Assembly (NCBI GenBank): GCA_001730015.1
Contig: MDLA01000159.1
Location: 1 to 58,265, forward strand
Direction: 5' to 3'
DNA: 58,265 bases
From: Chromatiales bacterium (ex Bugula neritina AB1)
GTDB taxonomy: Bacteria; Pseudomonadota; Gammaproteobacteria; Granulosicoccales; Granulosicoccaceae
Below, one piece after another: positions 46,892-54,895 of this stretch. The translations under genes were made by a program, and so were the position numbers. The stretch's first letter is position 1. Every line of letters begins with the position of its first letter. The notes under the pieces are model-generated. The model was not told where the DNA came from and did no database searches. It saw only the letters and a list, made by a program, of their open reading frames with translations.

Positions 46892-46928
46892 GTTACATTT
46901 TTTGATTGCACACAGATAATATTGTAAC
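46892..46928. promoter_or_regulatory. Candidate operator in the paaA / ECH-HAD divergent promoter region
   Basis: GTTACA (46892-46897) and TGTAAC (46923-46928) form a perfect inverted repeat with 25 bp between the arms, so the arm centres are 31 bp apart, about three helical turns. The sequence between is AT-rich, suitable for overlapping promoters of both arms. Since paaX lies in the same cluster, PaaX binding here is the natural guess (inference). Confidence 0.45.
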
Positions 46929-46945
46929 ATATTAATGCAGGTCAA

Positions 46946-49033
46946 GTGCCAGTTCCTCACCACCTACCGCAAATAACCCGAGCCAACCGGAGAGCCCGCC
47001 CCTTGAACCCAGTCCATTATCAACCCGAAGCCGGAATAGCCTGGATCACTATCAACTACCCGCCGGTCAATGCCATGTCTGTTGCCGTGCGCGACGGCCT
47101 GCTAGGTGCTGTCAAGGCCGCAGAGGCTGACAATATGTCACACGGCATCATTTGCTGTGAAGGCCGAACGTTCGTCGCCGGCGGGGATATCTCGGAGTTC
47201 GGCCGTCCCCCGCAGCAACCACACCTGCCCGATGTTTATAACTACCTTGAGGCCAGTCCGGTTACCTGGCTCGCCGCGATGCACGGCACTGTACTCGGTG
47301 GCGGATTTGAGCTCGCAATGGCGTGTGACTACCGGGTTGCACTACAGAATACGCGGTTCGGGCTGCCGGAAGTCACTCTCGGTCTGGTACCCGGCGCAGG
47401 CGGTACGCAGCGTAGCCCCCGGTTGCTTGGCGTCGAGCTGGCTATCGATTTAACCACCAGCGGCCGCATGATCAACGCCACTGATTTACTACAGGCGGGC
47501 GGGCTTGATAGCATTATAGAAGGAGAGTTGAAAGCAGGTGCGATAGAATTTCTGCAAAATGCCGGTCCCGCACCGCAGCAAGTCAGCCAGAGAGAGATTG
47601 CCCCGCTCACCAGCGATTTTTTCGAAACGAAAAAGCAACCTGTTTTAAAAGCGGCAAAAGGCGCTACCGCCCCTCTGCACAATCTAGAGGCAATAAAATG
47701 GGCAACGGAAACATCTTTTGCCGACGGACAGAAAAAAGAGCGTACATTGCATTTGCAGCTTCGAAACAGTGAACAATCTGTTGCGCTGCGCCATGCGTTT
47801 TTTGCCGAACGCGCGGTGTCAAAACCCGTCATTATAAAAGACACTACTGCCCGCGAGTTTTCAAACATCACAATTGTAGGAGGCGGGCTGATGGGTGCAG
47901 GTATTAGCGCAGCCTGTCTGAATGCCGGATTAAACGTACACATGATTGAGGTAGACAAAGACGCCGCAACCGCAGGCAAACAGCGCGTAATAAAGCTACT
48001 CGACGGGGCGTTGAAGCGTGGCAAACTCAGCAGATCTCAATACACCAGACATTGTGAAGCCCTTAGCGCCGGGACTGACTACAGTGCCGCCCGGGAAACC
48101 GATATCGCAATTGAAGCGGTGGTCGAAGATCTGGAGGTCAAACAAGGTGTGTTCAGATCACTGGCAGAGCATGTGCCAGCAAACACCATAATTGCCACCA
48201 ATACATCGTATCTAAACCCGACAGAAATCGCGAAGGGAATAAAAAATCCGGAACGAATACTTGGCCTGCATTTCTTTTCACCAGCCCACATCATGAAATT
48301 ACTGGAAATTGTCAACACTCCTGCAACTTCCACCGAGGTATTAGCAACAGCGTTCGCATTCGCAAAAAAACTGCGTAAAGTCGGCGCGCTAAGCGGCATC
48401 TGTGACGGCTTTATAGGAAATCGCATGTTAGCGGCCTATAGACGGCAAGCCGACTACCTTCTCGCCGATGGCGCCACACCTCAGCAGATTGACAGTGCCA
48501 TGCGCAACTTCGGCCTGCCGATGGGACCCTATGAGCTACAGGATCTCACCGGCCTGCAAATCGGCTGGGCTAACCGCAAGCGACTGGCTCCAACCCGGGA
48601 TCCGGCGCAACGCTATATTTCTATAGCCGATCAACTATGTGAATTGAATCGCTTTGGACAGCGATCAGGAATGGGCTGGTATCGATACGAAAATGGTGAT
48701 CGCACACCCCTGCCAGACCCGCTTGTGAACGATATCATCAGCAACTGGAGCGCCGAAAATAACATTAACCGCCGCAACTTCAGCGAAAAAAACATACAGC
48801 AATCACTGATCGCGGTACTGGCTAACGAAGGCGCTCGCATTCTCGAAGAAGGTATTGCCGAGCGCGCCCTGGATATCGATATGGTAAAAATTCACGGTTA
48901 TGGTTACCCGCGCTGGCGAGGCGGCCCCATGCATACGGCAGAGCAACTCGGCAAAGATACAATAAAATCTATACTGGCTGATGTAACTGCGCAAAGCCCG
49001 GACAGCTGGAAAATTGCAGAGATTTACCAATGA
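46946..49033 (+). CDS. Fused enoyl-CoA hydratase / 3-hydroxyacyl-CoA dehydrogenase
   Basis: A 695-residue bifunctional beta-oxidation enzyme in the FadB/FadJ/peroxisomal multifunctional layout. The N-terminal crotonase domain (FVAGGDISEFGR, GTVLGGGFELAMACDYR, FGLPEVTLGLVPGAGGTQR, with both catalytic glutamates) is followed by an NAD-binding domain (ITIVGGGLMGAGISAACLNAG) and the HAD catalytic His in LGLHFFSPAHIMKLLE. In the phenylacetate route it can replace PaaF and PaaH. The frame opens with GTG at 46946. The TTG at 47003 (LNPVHYQPEAG) has GGAG 10 bp upstream and begins closer to the family, so it is a serious alternative. It overlaps paaZ by 4 bp. Confidence 0.9.
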   Translation: MPVPHHLPQITRANRRARPLNPVHYQPEAGIAWITINYPPVNAMSVAVRDGLLGAVKAAEADNMSHGIICCEGRTFVAGGDISEFGRPPQQPHLPDVYNYLEASPVTWLAAMHGTVLGGGFELAMACDYRVALQNTRFGLPEVTLGLVPGAGGTQRSPRLLGVELAIDLTTSGRMINATDLLQAGGLDSIIEGELKAGAIEFLQNAGPAPQQVSQREIAPLTSDFFETKKQPVLKAAKGATAPLHNLEAIKWATETSFADGQKKERTLHLQLRNSEQSVALRHAFFAERAVSKPVIIKDTTAREFSNITIVGGGLMGAGISAACLNAGLNVHMIEVDKDAATAGKQRVIKLLDGALKRGKLSRSQYTRHCEALSAGTDYSAARETDIAIEAVVEDLEVKQGVFRSLAEHVPANTIIATNTSYLNPTEIAKGIKNPERILGLHFFSPAHIMKLLEIVNTPATSTEVLATAFAFAKKLRKVGALSGICDGFIGNRMLAAYRRQADYLLADGATPQQIDSAMRNFGLPMGPYELQDLTGLQIGWANRKRLAPTRDPAQRYISIADQLCELNRFGQRSGMGWYRYENGDRTPLPDPLVNDIISNWSAENNINRRNFSEKNIQQSLIAVLANEGARILEEGIAERALDIDMVKIHGYGYPRWRGGPMHTAEQLGKDTIKSILADVTAQSPDSWKIAEIYQ

Positions 49034-51048
49034 ATGTTGACAGCTACGTTGCCGGACACTGGGTAACACCGGACGACAGTGCAGTTGCAATCCCTTCAGC
49101 AGTCACAGGCAAAACCATAGCCAGAGCGGGCAATGCATCGCTCGATACACTGACAATGCTCGACTACGCACGCAACACCGGCGGCGCTGCACTGCGTGAA
49201 ATGACTTTCCACGATCGCGCCCGTGCACTTAAAAATCTGGCTACCTACCTTAACGAACACAAGGAATCTCTGGTCACGCTGGCTTTTGATACCGGTGCAA
49301 CACGAGCAGACTCATTCATTGATATAGATGGCGGAATCGGTACCGTATTTGTCTTTGCATCTAAAGGCAGAAGAGAACTTCCTGACGACACTATCTGCAG
49401 CGACGGCGATATTGAACAGCTATCACGCAACGGTTCATTTTTAGGACAGCACATCTATACCAGCAAGCCAGGTGTTGCGGTGCATATAAACGCCTATAAT
49501 TTTCCGGTCTGGGGCATGCTGGAAAAGCTCGCACCTACTTTACTTGCGGGTATGCCCGCTATAATAAAGCCTGCTACCAGCACCTGCTACGTGACCATGG
49601 CGTGCTTCAGACTGATGCTGCAAAGCGAAGCGTTTCCACCAGGTAGCATGCAACTGATTTCCGGCTCTACCGGCGAATTACTTAACCAGCTTAATTTCCA
49701 AGACAGCGTAAGCTTCACCGGCTCGGCGCGCACAGCACTGATGCTCAAATCGACCCGGAGACTGCTGGAACACTCCATCCCCTTTACCGCTGAACAGGAT
49801 AGCCTCAACGCCACCGTAATCGGACCGGATGTTGTCGCAGGCTCCGCAGAGTTTGATCTGGCCGTCAGGGAAATCTGCACGGAGATGACAACCAAGGCAG
49901 GTCAGAAATGCACCGCTATCCGGCGCATTATGGCCCCGCTGAACACTATAGAGAATTTTATAGAGGCTATTCGTGAGCAACTTTCAGCTACTCGCATCGG
50001 CAACCCGGCTCTAGAGTCAAATACTATGGGAGCACTGGTATCCACCACCCAGCGCGACGATGTATTTAAGGCCAAAGCGGCATTGCAACAGCAGACTCGA
50101 ACAGTGTACGAAAACCCCAACCCGGAAATCAACGGTGCCGATTCAGATCACGGTGCTTTTATGTCACCGGTTCTGCTGCACTGTGAACATCCCGACAACG
50201 CCGATGCCGTACATTCAACTGAAGCGTTTGGCCCGCTGTCGACGATCATGCCTTATCGTGATTTATCTCATGCCTGTAAATTGTTGAACCATGGTCGTGG
50301 CAGTCTGGTGGCCTCTGTAATAACCTGCGACCCCGACGTCGCTCGCGATGTGACGCTGGCCTCTGCGTCATCCCATGGCCGGCTGTATTTCAATAATCGG
50401 CATTCGATGAGAGAATCGACAGGGCATGGCTCGCCTCTGCCGCACCTGACTCATGGCGGTCCGGGTCGAGCTGGTGGTGGCGAAGAACTGGGTGGAGTAC
50501 GAGCTGTTAAGCACTACATGCAGCGCACCGCGCTTCAAGGGCACCCGGATTTACTCAGCGCTGCCACCTCCCAATATATTATTGGCTCAACTGAGACTAC
50601 AACCGACACACACCCGTTTCGCAAACGCTTTTCTGAACTTTTTATAGGCGAAACCCTGAGCGCCGGGCCACGTGAAATCACCCTGGACGACATCGAGCAT
50701 TTTGCACGGTTCACCGGCGATACTTTCTACGCCCACATGGATGAAGAAGCGGCCAGGGACAATCCATTTTTCCCCGGCCGGGTGGCGCATGGTTATTTAT
50801 TATTGTCATTTGCAGCAGGTCTGTTTGTCGATCCCGATCCGGGACCCGTTCTCGCCAACACCGGGCTGGACGGATTAACTTTTCAAAAACCTGTATCCCC
50901 AGAAGACAGCATCAACGTTTCCCTGATCGTAAAACGAAAGACCAAACGCAATGATGAATACGGTGAAGTACGCTGGCATGTACGTTTAGAAAACCAGCAC
51001 GGTGAGCAAGTTGCCAGCTACGAATTACACACCATGAACCTGCTCTAG
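49030..51048 (+). CDS. paaZ: Oxepin-CoA hydrolase / 3-oxo-5,6-dehydrosuberyl-CoA semialdehyde dehydrogenase PaaZ
   Basis: A 672-residue bifunctional ring-opening enzyme. The N-terminal aldehyde dehydrogenase domain (about 1-520) has the nucleophile in TTKAGQKCTAIRR and the Glu in the LEHSIPFTAEQDSLN region. The C-terminal MaoC-type hydratase (about 540-672) has FTGDTFYAHMDEEAARDNPFF and FPGRVAHGYLLLSFAAG with the catalytic Asp and His. It opens the oxepin ring and oxidises the reactive aldehyde in one protein. Overlaps the fused gene by 4 bp and ends 3 bp before paaX. Confidence 0.94.
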   Translation: MNVDSYVAGHWVTPDDSAVAIPSAVTGKTIARAGNASLDTLTMLDYARNTGGAALREMTFHDRARALKNLATYLNEHKESLVTLAFDTGATRADSFIDIDGGIGTVFVFASKGRRELPDDTICSDGDIEQLSRNGSFLGQHIYTSKPGVAVHINAYNFPVWGMLEKLAPTLLAGMPAIIKPATSTCYVTMACFRLMLQSEAFPPGSMQLISGSTGELLNQLNFQDSVSFTGSARTALMLKSTRRLLEHSIPFTAEQDSLNATVIGPDVVAGSAEFDLAVREICTEMTTKAGQKCTAIRRIMAPLNTIENFIEAIREQLSATRIGNPALESNTMGALVSTTQRDDVFKAKAALQQQTRTVYENPNPEINGADSDHGAFMSPVLLHCEHPDNADAVHSTEAFGPLSTIMPYRDLSHACKLLNHGRGSLVASVITCDPDVARDVTLASASSHGRLYFNNRHSMRESTGHGSPLPHLTHGGPGRAGGGEELGGVRAVKHYMQRTALQGHPDLLSAATSQYIIGSTETTTDTHPFRKRFSELFIGETLSAGPREITLDDIEHFARFTGDTFYAHMDEEAARDNPFFPGRVAHGYLLLSFAAGLFVDPDPGPVLANTGLDGLTFQKPVSPEDSINVSLIVKRKTKRNDEYGEVRWHVRLENQHGEQVASYELHTMNLL

Positions 51049-51051
51049 CCC

Positions 51052-51948
51052 ATGACCAAGGCGCTAGCCCCTCTATTGCTGCAGCTGCATCGCGAGCACC
51101 CGGTTAAAACCTGGTCGCTGATCATTACCTTCCTCGGCGATTCCATCGTGCCGCGCGGTGGCTCGGTATCGTCGGCAACAGTACAGACGCTTATGGAAGA
51201 ACTCGGTGTGGGTGCGGGCGCAGTGAGAACGGCATTTTCCAGACTGGCGAAAGACAACTGGGTAGAACGCGAAAGGCGTGGCCGCAACAGCTTTTACAGT
51301 CTGTCCGCAACTGGCTATAGTCCCTTTTTTACCGCCGCAGAACGAATCTATGCAAAACCTCCGGGCCCCGGCAACAAGAAACCAGAGCCGCTGTCTGACG
51401 GTACCGGCAGCGATTGGTTACTTGCCACCTGCAACCCGCTGGCAGACTCGAGAAACACGTGGAAAGATCTGGTGCAAGATTATGGCGGTATTAAACTGAC
51501 AAACAATACAGGGCTATTCCGGCAAGACACCCCGGGGCTGTCAGCCAGGTTGATTGAGGTCGAAGCCGTGATAGTAGGGCACACGCTACACAACACCCCC
51601 GAGTGGCTGAAGCAACTGGTCGGTCCGCAGAAGGTCGCAGCCAGGTATTTAACATTGCAAAAGCAATTCAGCAATGTCGGGGAAGAAATCACAGCTGATC
51701 CTCTGACGGCACTCGCGGCCCGCTGCTTACTGATTCATGAATGGCGGAGACTGTTGTTGCGCAATAACGATTTACATGATCAGCTACTCCCTGCAAACTG
51801 GCCTCGTGACGACTGCCACCGGTTTGTGGCCGGGCTGTATCATCAATTGTCACCTTCGGCCGAGCGCTGGCTTGACGAATTCGCAACCGGTCCGAACGGG
51901 AAATTGACATCAGGCGATCCCACAGTAAAAAATCGCTTCGGCAAATAA
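51052..51948 (+). CDS. paaX: Phenylacetate operon repressor PaaX
   Basis: A 298-residue GntR-like winged-helix repressor. The N-terminal wHTH (TWSLIITFLGDSIVPRGG, SATVQTLMEELGVGAGAVRTAFSRLAKDNWVERER) is followed by the PaaX-specific domain. Phenylacetyl-CoA is the known inducer in the family. It sits inside the catabolic operon 3 bp after paaZ, so its own level should rise with induction, a negative feedback layout. Candidate target: the inverted repeat at 46892-46928. Confidence 0.93.
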   Translation: MTKALAPLLLQLHREHPVKTWSLIITFLGDSIVPRGGSVSSATVQTLMEELGVGAGAVRTAFSRLAKDNWVERERRGRNSFYSLSATGYSPFFTAAERIYAKPPGPGNKKPEPLSDGTGSDWLLATCNPLADSRNTWKDLVQDYGGIKLTNNTGLFRQDTPGLSARLIEVEAVIVGHTLHNTPEWLKQLVGPQKVAARYLTLQKQFSNVGEEITADPLTALAARCLLIHEWRRLLLRNNDLHDQLLPANWPRDDCHRFVAGLYHQLSPSAERWLDEFATGPNGKLTSGDPTVKNRFGK

Positions 51949-51962
51949 TTTTTACAACAGCT

Positions 51963-52018
51963 GGCAACAGGCAACAGGCAACAGGCAACAGGCAACAGGC
52001 AACAGGCAACAGGCAACA
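51963..52018 (+). repeat. Heptanucleotide tandem repeat, 8 perfect copies of GGCAACA
   Basis: Eight uninterrupted copies of a 7-bp unit fill the gap between the paaX stop (51948) and the paaI ATG (52025). They occupy the place where the paaI ribosome binding site should be. Seven-bp units are prone to slippage, so copy number probably varies between cells. Similar heptamer arrays (STRRs) are known from cyanobacteria and others. Confidence 0.97.
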
Positions 52019-52024
52019 ACAACT

Positions 52025-52468
52025 ATGACAGAATTAACAGCAGACGAAATTGCCACACGCAGTGCAGCCGCCATGTGGGCCAACGACGATGCCAGTAAGC
52101 ATCTCGGCCTGACGATAAAATCGGTAACACCCGGGCAGGCTGTATTATCAATGCAGGTGGAATCGCATCACACCAATGGCCACGATATCTGCCACGGTGG
52201 CTACATTTTCACCCTGGCCGATTCCGCTTTTGCTTATGCCTGCAATAGCTACAATCAAGTTACCGTTGCCCAGCAGAATTCCATTACATTTGTTGCTCCC
52301 GGAAAACTAGGCGACACCCTGACCGCCACAACAACAGAAGTCTCACGCTCGGCGCGCTCAGGTGTCTACGATGCCGTTGTCACGAATCAGCTCAATGAAA
52401 CAATTGCACTCTTCCGTGGCAACTCGCGCACACTGAACCGAACCGTATTCAACGAGGAAACACCATGA
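52025..52468 (+). CDS. paaI: Hydroxyphenylacetyl-CoA thioesterase PaaI
   Basis: A 147-residue hotdog thioesterase with the PaaI signature NGHDICHGGYIFTLADSAFAYACN (residues about 57-80; Asp and HGG loop), which releases dead-end CoA esters from the pathway. The ATG at 52025 has no purine-rich ribosome binding site, only the GGCAACA array and ACAACA before it. Expression may depend on reading through from paaX or on array length. It overlaps paaJ by 4 bp. Confidence 0.93.
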   Translation: MTELTADEIATRSAAAMWANDDASKHLGLTIKSVTPGQAVLSMQVESHHTNGHDICHGGYIFTLADSAFAYACNSYNQVTVAQQNSITFVAPGKLGDTLTATTTEVSRSARSGVYDAVVTNQLNETIALFRGNSRTLNRTVFNEETP

Positions 52469-53667
52469 GCCAGGCTTTTATCTGTGAGGGGCTGCGATCT
52501 CCCATCGGAAAATTCGCAGGGATGCTGGCCAGTGTGCGCCCCGACACCATGCTAGCTGAAGTAATACAGTCCGTTATGAAAAGCACCCCGGATCTGGATC
52601 CGGCAGCCATTGACGATGTCTTTATCGGCTGCGCCAATCAGGCGGGTGAGGATAATCGCAATGTGGCCAGAATGTCTGTACTGCTGGCAGGGCTGCCAAC
52701 TTCCGTACCGGCGCTGACAATAAACCGTCTTTGCGGCTCCGGCCTCGACGCCGTTGGCAGCGCCGCCAGAGCAATCTGCAGTGGCGAGGCTGAGATTGTA
52801 CTTGCCGGTGGTGTTGAAAGCATGAGCCGCGCGCCGTTTGTCATGCCTAAAGCCGATACTGCCTATTCGCGCCGTGCAGAAATCTACGACACGACAATAG
52901 GCTGGAGATTCGTTAACGAAGCGCTTAAAAACACCTATGGTGTCGACTCAATGCCAGAGACCGCCGAAAATGTTGCCGAAGATTATAATATTAGTCGTGA
53001 AGATCAGGATGCGTTCGCATTGCGTTCACAGCAACGCGCAGCGAATGCCATTGCCAGTGGCCGCCTGGCCAAAGAAATAACCCCGATCAGCATCCCTCAA
53101 CGTAAAAAAGAAATCGTGTTGTTTAGCATTGACGAACACCCGCGGTTGTCACCGCTGGAAAAACTAACCGCCCTCGCCACACCGTTCCGGCAAAACGGTA
53201 CGGTAACCGCTGGTAACGCATCCGGCGTTAACGACGGTGCAGCTGCCGTTATTATTGCCTCTGAGGCCGCAGTTAAAAAATATAACCTCTCACCACGGGC
53301 GCGCATCACCGGCATGGCGACAGCCGGTGTGGAGCCAAGAGTGATGGGAATCGGCCCGGCACCTGCGTCGAAAAAACTACTGGAGCGCCAGAAGCTGTCG
53401 GTCAGCGATATAGACGTAATTGAACTTAACGAGGCATTTGCAGCGCAGGGTCTAGCTGTTACCCGGGAACTCGGCCTGGCCGACGACTCACCCGTGGTCA
53501 ATCCGAACGGCGGCGCTATTGCCCTTGGTCACCCGCTCGGCATGTCGGGAACCCGGCTGGCACTAACCGCATCAATCGAACTGCAGGAAAGACAACTTAC
53601 ACACGCACTGTGCACTATGTGCATTGGTGTTGGCCAGGGCATCGCACTAACTATGGAGCGCGCATAA
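52465..53667 (+). CDS. paaJ: 3-oxoadipyl-CoA/3-oxo-5,6-dehydrosuberyl-CoA thiolase PaaJ
   Basis: A 400-residue thiolase that cleaves the final beta-oxidation products to acetyl-CoA and succinyl-CoA. The acyl-accepting Cys is in NRLCGSGLDAVGSAA near residue 90, then AGGVESMSRAPFVM, the His in NPNGGAIALGHPLGMSG and the second Cys in CTMCIGVGQGIA. PcaF is a close relative; the operon context decides for PaaJ. The ureohydrolase gene follows after 3 bp. Confidence 0.93.
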   Translation: MSQAFICEGLRSPIGKFAGMLASVRPDTMLAEVIQSVMKSTPDLDPAAIDDVFIGCANQAGEDNRNVARMSVLLAGLPTSVPALTINRLCGSGLDAVGSAARAICSGEAEIVLAGGVESMSRAPFVMPKADTAYSRRAEIYDTTIGWRFVNEALKNTYGVDSMPETAENVAEDYNISREDQDAFALRSQQRAANAIASGRLAKEITPISIPQRKKEIVLFSIDEHPRLSPLEKLTALATPFRQNGTVTAGNASGVNDGAAAVIIASEAAVKKYNLSPRARITGMATAGVEPRVMGIGPAPASKKLLERQKLSVSDIDVIELNEAFAAQGLAVTRELGLADDSPVVNPNGGAIALGHPLGMSGTRLALTASIELQERQLTHALCTMCIGVGQGIALTMERA

Positions 53668-53670
53668 CTC

Positions 53671-54633
53671 ATGACTGTAGAAAACTACCCGGAATTTTCC
53701 GACCCCAGAGCGCGGCCCCGCTACGTCGGGCTTCCGACCTTTTTACGCGCACCTTATAACGAAGATCTGCAAAATACTGATGTCGGAATTATCGGTGTGC
53801 CGTTCGATGGTGGCGTTACCAACAGACCGGGATCGCGTCACGGCCCACGTGAAGTGCGCAACCAGTCAACCCTGATCCGGATGAAGAACCAGTCGACGGG
53901 TATCGCACCACATGACCTGTGCCGGGTTTCCGACATCGGTGACGCCTGGGTACCCTCGCCGTTTGAGCTCACGGGCAGCCATCTGGCAATACAGCAAACC
54001 TTTGAAAAAGTACATAAGCACGGCATTATCCCGATTGCCGTCGGTGGCGATCACTCCGTCAGCCTGCCTATATTTCGCGCCATCGCTAAAGACGGCCCGA
54101 TCGGCATGATCCACATCGATGCACACTGCGATACCGGCGACGACTACATGGGCTCAAAATTTCATCACGGCGCACCATTCAGCCGTGCTGTCGAGGAAGG
54201 CCTGCTCGACCCTCAGCGAACGGTACAAATTGGTATTCGAGGCTCGGTAAACGATCTTGATCTGTGGAAATTCAGCCACGATAGCGGCATGCGTGTTATC
54301 TATATGCACGAATTCCATAGCCTAGGGCTGGAGAATGTTATTGCAGAGATGAAAAAAATTGCTGGCGATGGCCCGGTCTATATCAGCTTCGATATAGACA
54401 GTCTCGACCCGGCGTTTGCCCCTGGCACCGGCACCCCGGAAATAGGTGGCTTGAGTACGCTTGAAGCACAGCAGCTAATCCGTGGCTGCAGCGGCCTGAA
54501 TATTATTGGTGCAGATATGGTTGAAGTGGCTCCTCCATTTGACCCGGCCGGAATAACTTCACTGGCCGGCGCGGGAATACTGTTCGAACTACTATGCGTA
54601 GTCTGCGAGAGCTATGCAGCGCGAACGAGCTAG
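53671..54633 (+). CDS. Agmatinase/guanidinobutyrase-family ureohydrolase
   Basis: A 320-residue di-manganese hydrolase. The metal motifs are complete: GGDHSVSLP, HIDAHCDTGDD and SFDIDSLDPAFAPGTGTPE. The N-terminus GIIGVPFDGGVTNRPGSRHGPREVR is typical of agmatinase, guanidinobutyrase and guanidinopropionase; these differ by subtle loop residues I cannot resolve by eye. It starts 3 bp after paaJ, so it is transcribed with the phenylacetate genes though unrelated to that pathway. A dimethylargininase-like gene lies 2.4 kb further on. Confidence 0.87.
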   Translation: MTVENYPEFSDPRARPRYVGLPTFLRAPYNEDLQNTDVGIIGVPFDGGVTNRPGSRHGPREVRNQSTLIRMKNQSTGIAPHDLCRVSDIGDAWVPSPFELTGSHLAIQQTFEKVHKHGIIPIAVGGDHSVSLPIFRAIAKDGPIGMIHIDAHCDTGDDYMGSKFHHGAPFSRAVEEGLLDPQRTVQIGIRGSVNDLDLWKFSHDSGMRVIYMHEFHSLGLENVIAEMKKIAGDGPVYISFDIDSLDPAFAPGTGTPEIGGLSTLEAQQLIRGCSGLNIIGADMVEVAPPFDPAGITSLAGAGILFELLCVVCESYAARTS

Positions 54634-54759
54634 AGCGGTGAAACGTACAAAGTGTACGAGTGAGAGCTTATCATGTGGCGTGCAATAAGGCGAAGCTCAC
54701 AGGCAATACACTGCAGCGCGCCAAATGAGAAGCTTCCGCAGGCACGTAGCGACGATTAC
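54634..54759. other. Region after the ureohydrolase gene
   Basis: It contains a short perfect hairpin (CGTACA-AAG-TGTACG, 54644-54658) and a longer imperfect one from about 54660 to 54700. Neither has a T tract. One may end the paa transcript. No gene is supported here. Confidence 0.4.
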
Positions 54760-54892
54760 TCAGGTACGTGAGATTTCACCCGACACATGCGGGCGTTTAG
54801 TCATTATAAATAACGACATGTGGCTGGTGAAAGATTGCGTGCCTAAGTGGTTCGCAGTAACGATTATTTGTGGATGGGCACCAACCAGATCG
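54760..54892 (+). repeat. Long hairpin repeat, copy A (left boundary)
   Basis: Bases 54760-54841 match the reverse complement of 58183-58264 at 72 of 82 positions by hand alignment. Weaker similarity continues inward for about 50 bp, including a shared GGATGGGCACCA. The copy folds on itself: TTTCACC pairs with GGTGAAA, CACATG with CATGTG, and an inner loop holds TTTAGTCATT. It ends 3 bp before the stop of the SAHH-like gene. Confidence 0.85.
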
Positions 54893-54895
54893 CAA

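Noticed and set aside
51689..52009. Minus-strand open frame of 106 codons with a Pro-Val-Ala-Cys-Cys-Leu-Leu repeat
   Set aside because: The repeated peptide is only the translation of the GGCAACA array on the other strand, and the rest is antisense to paaX.
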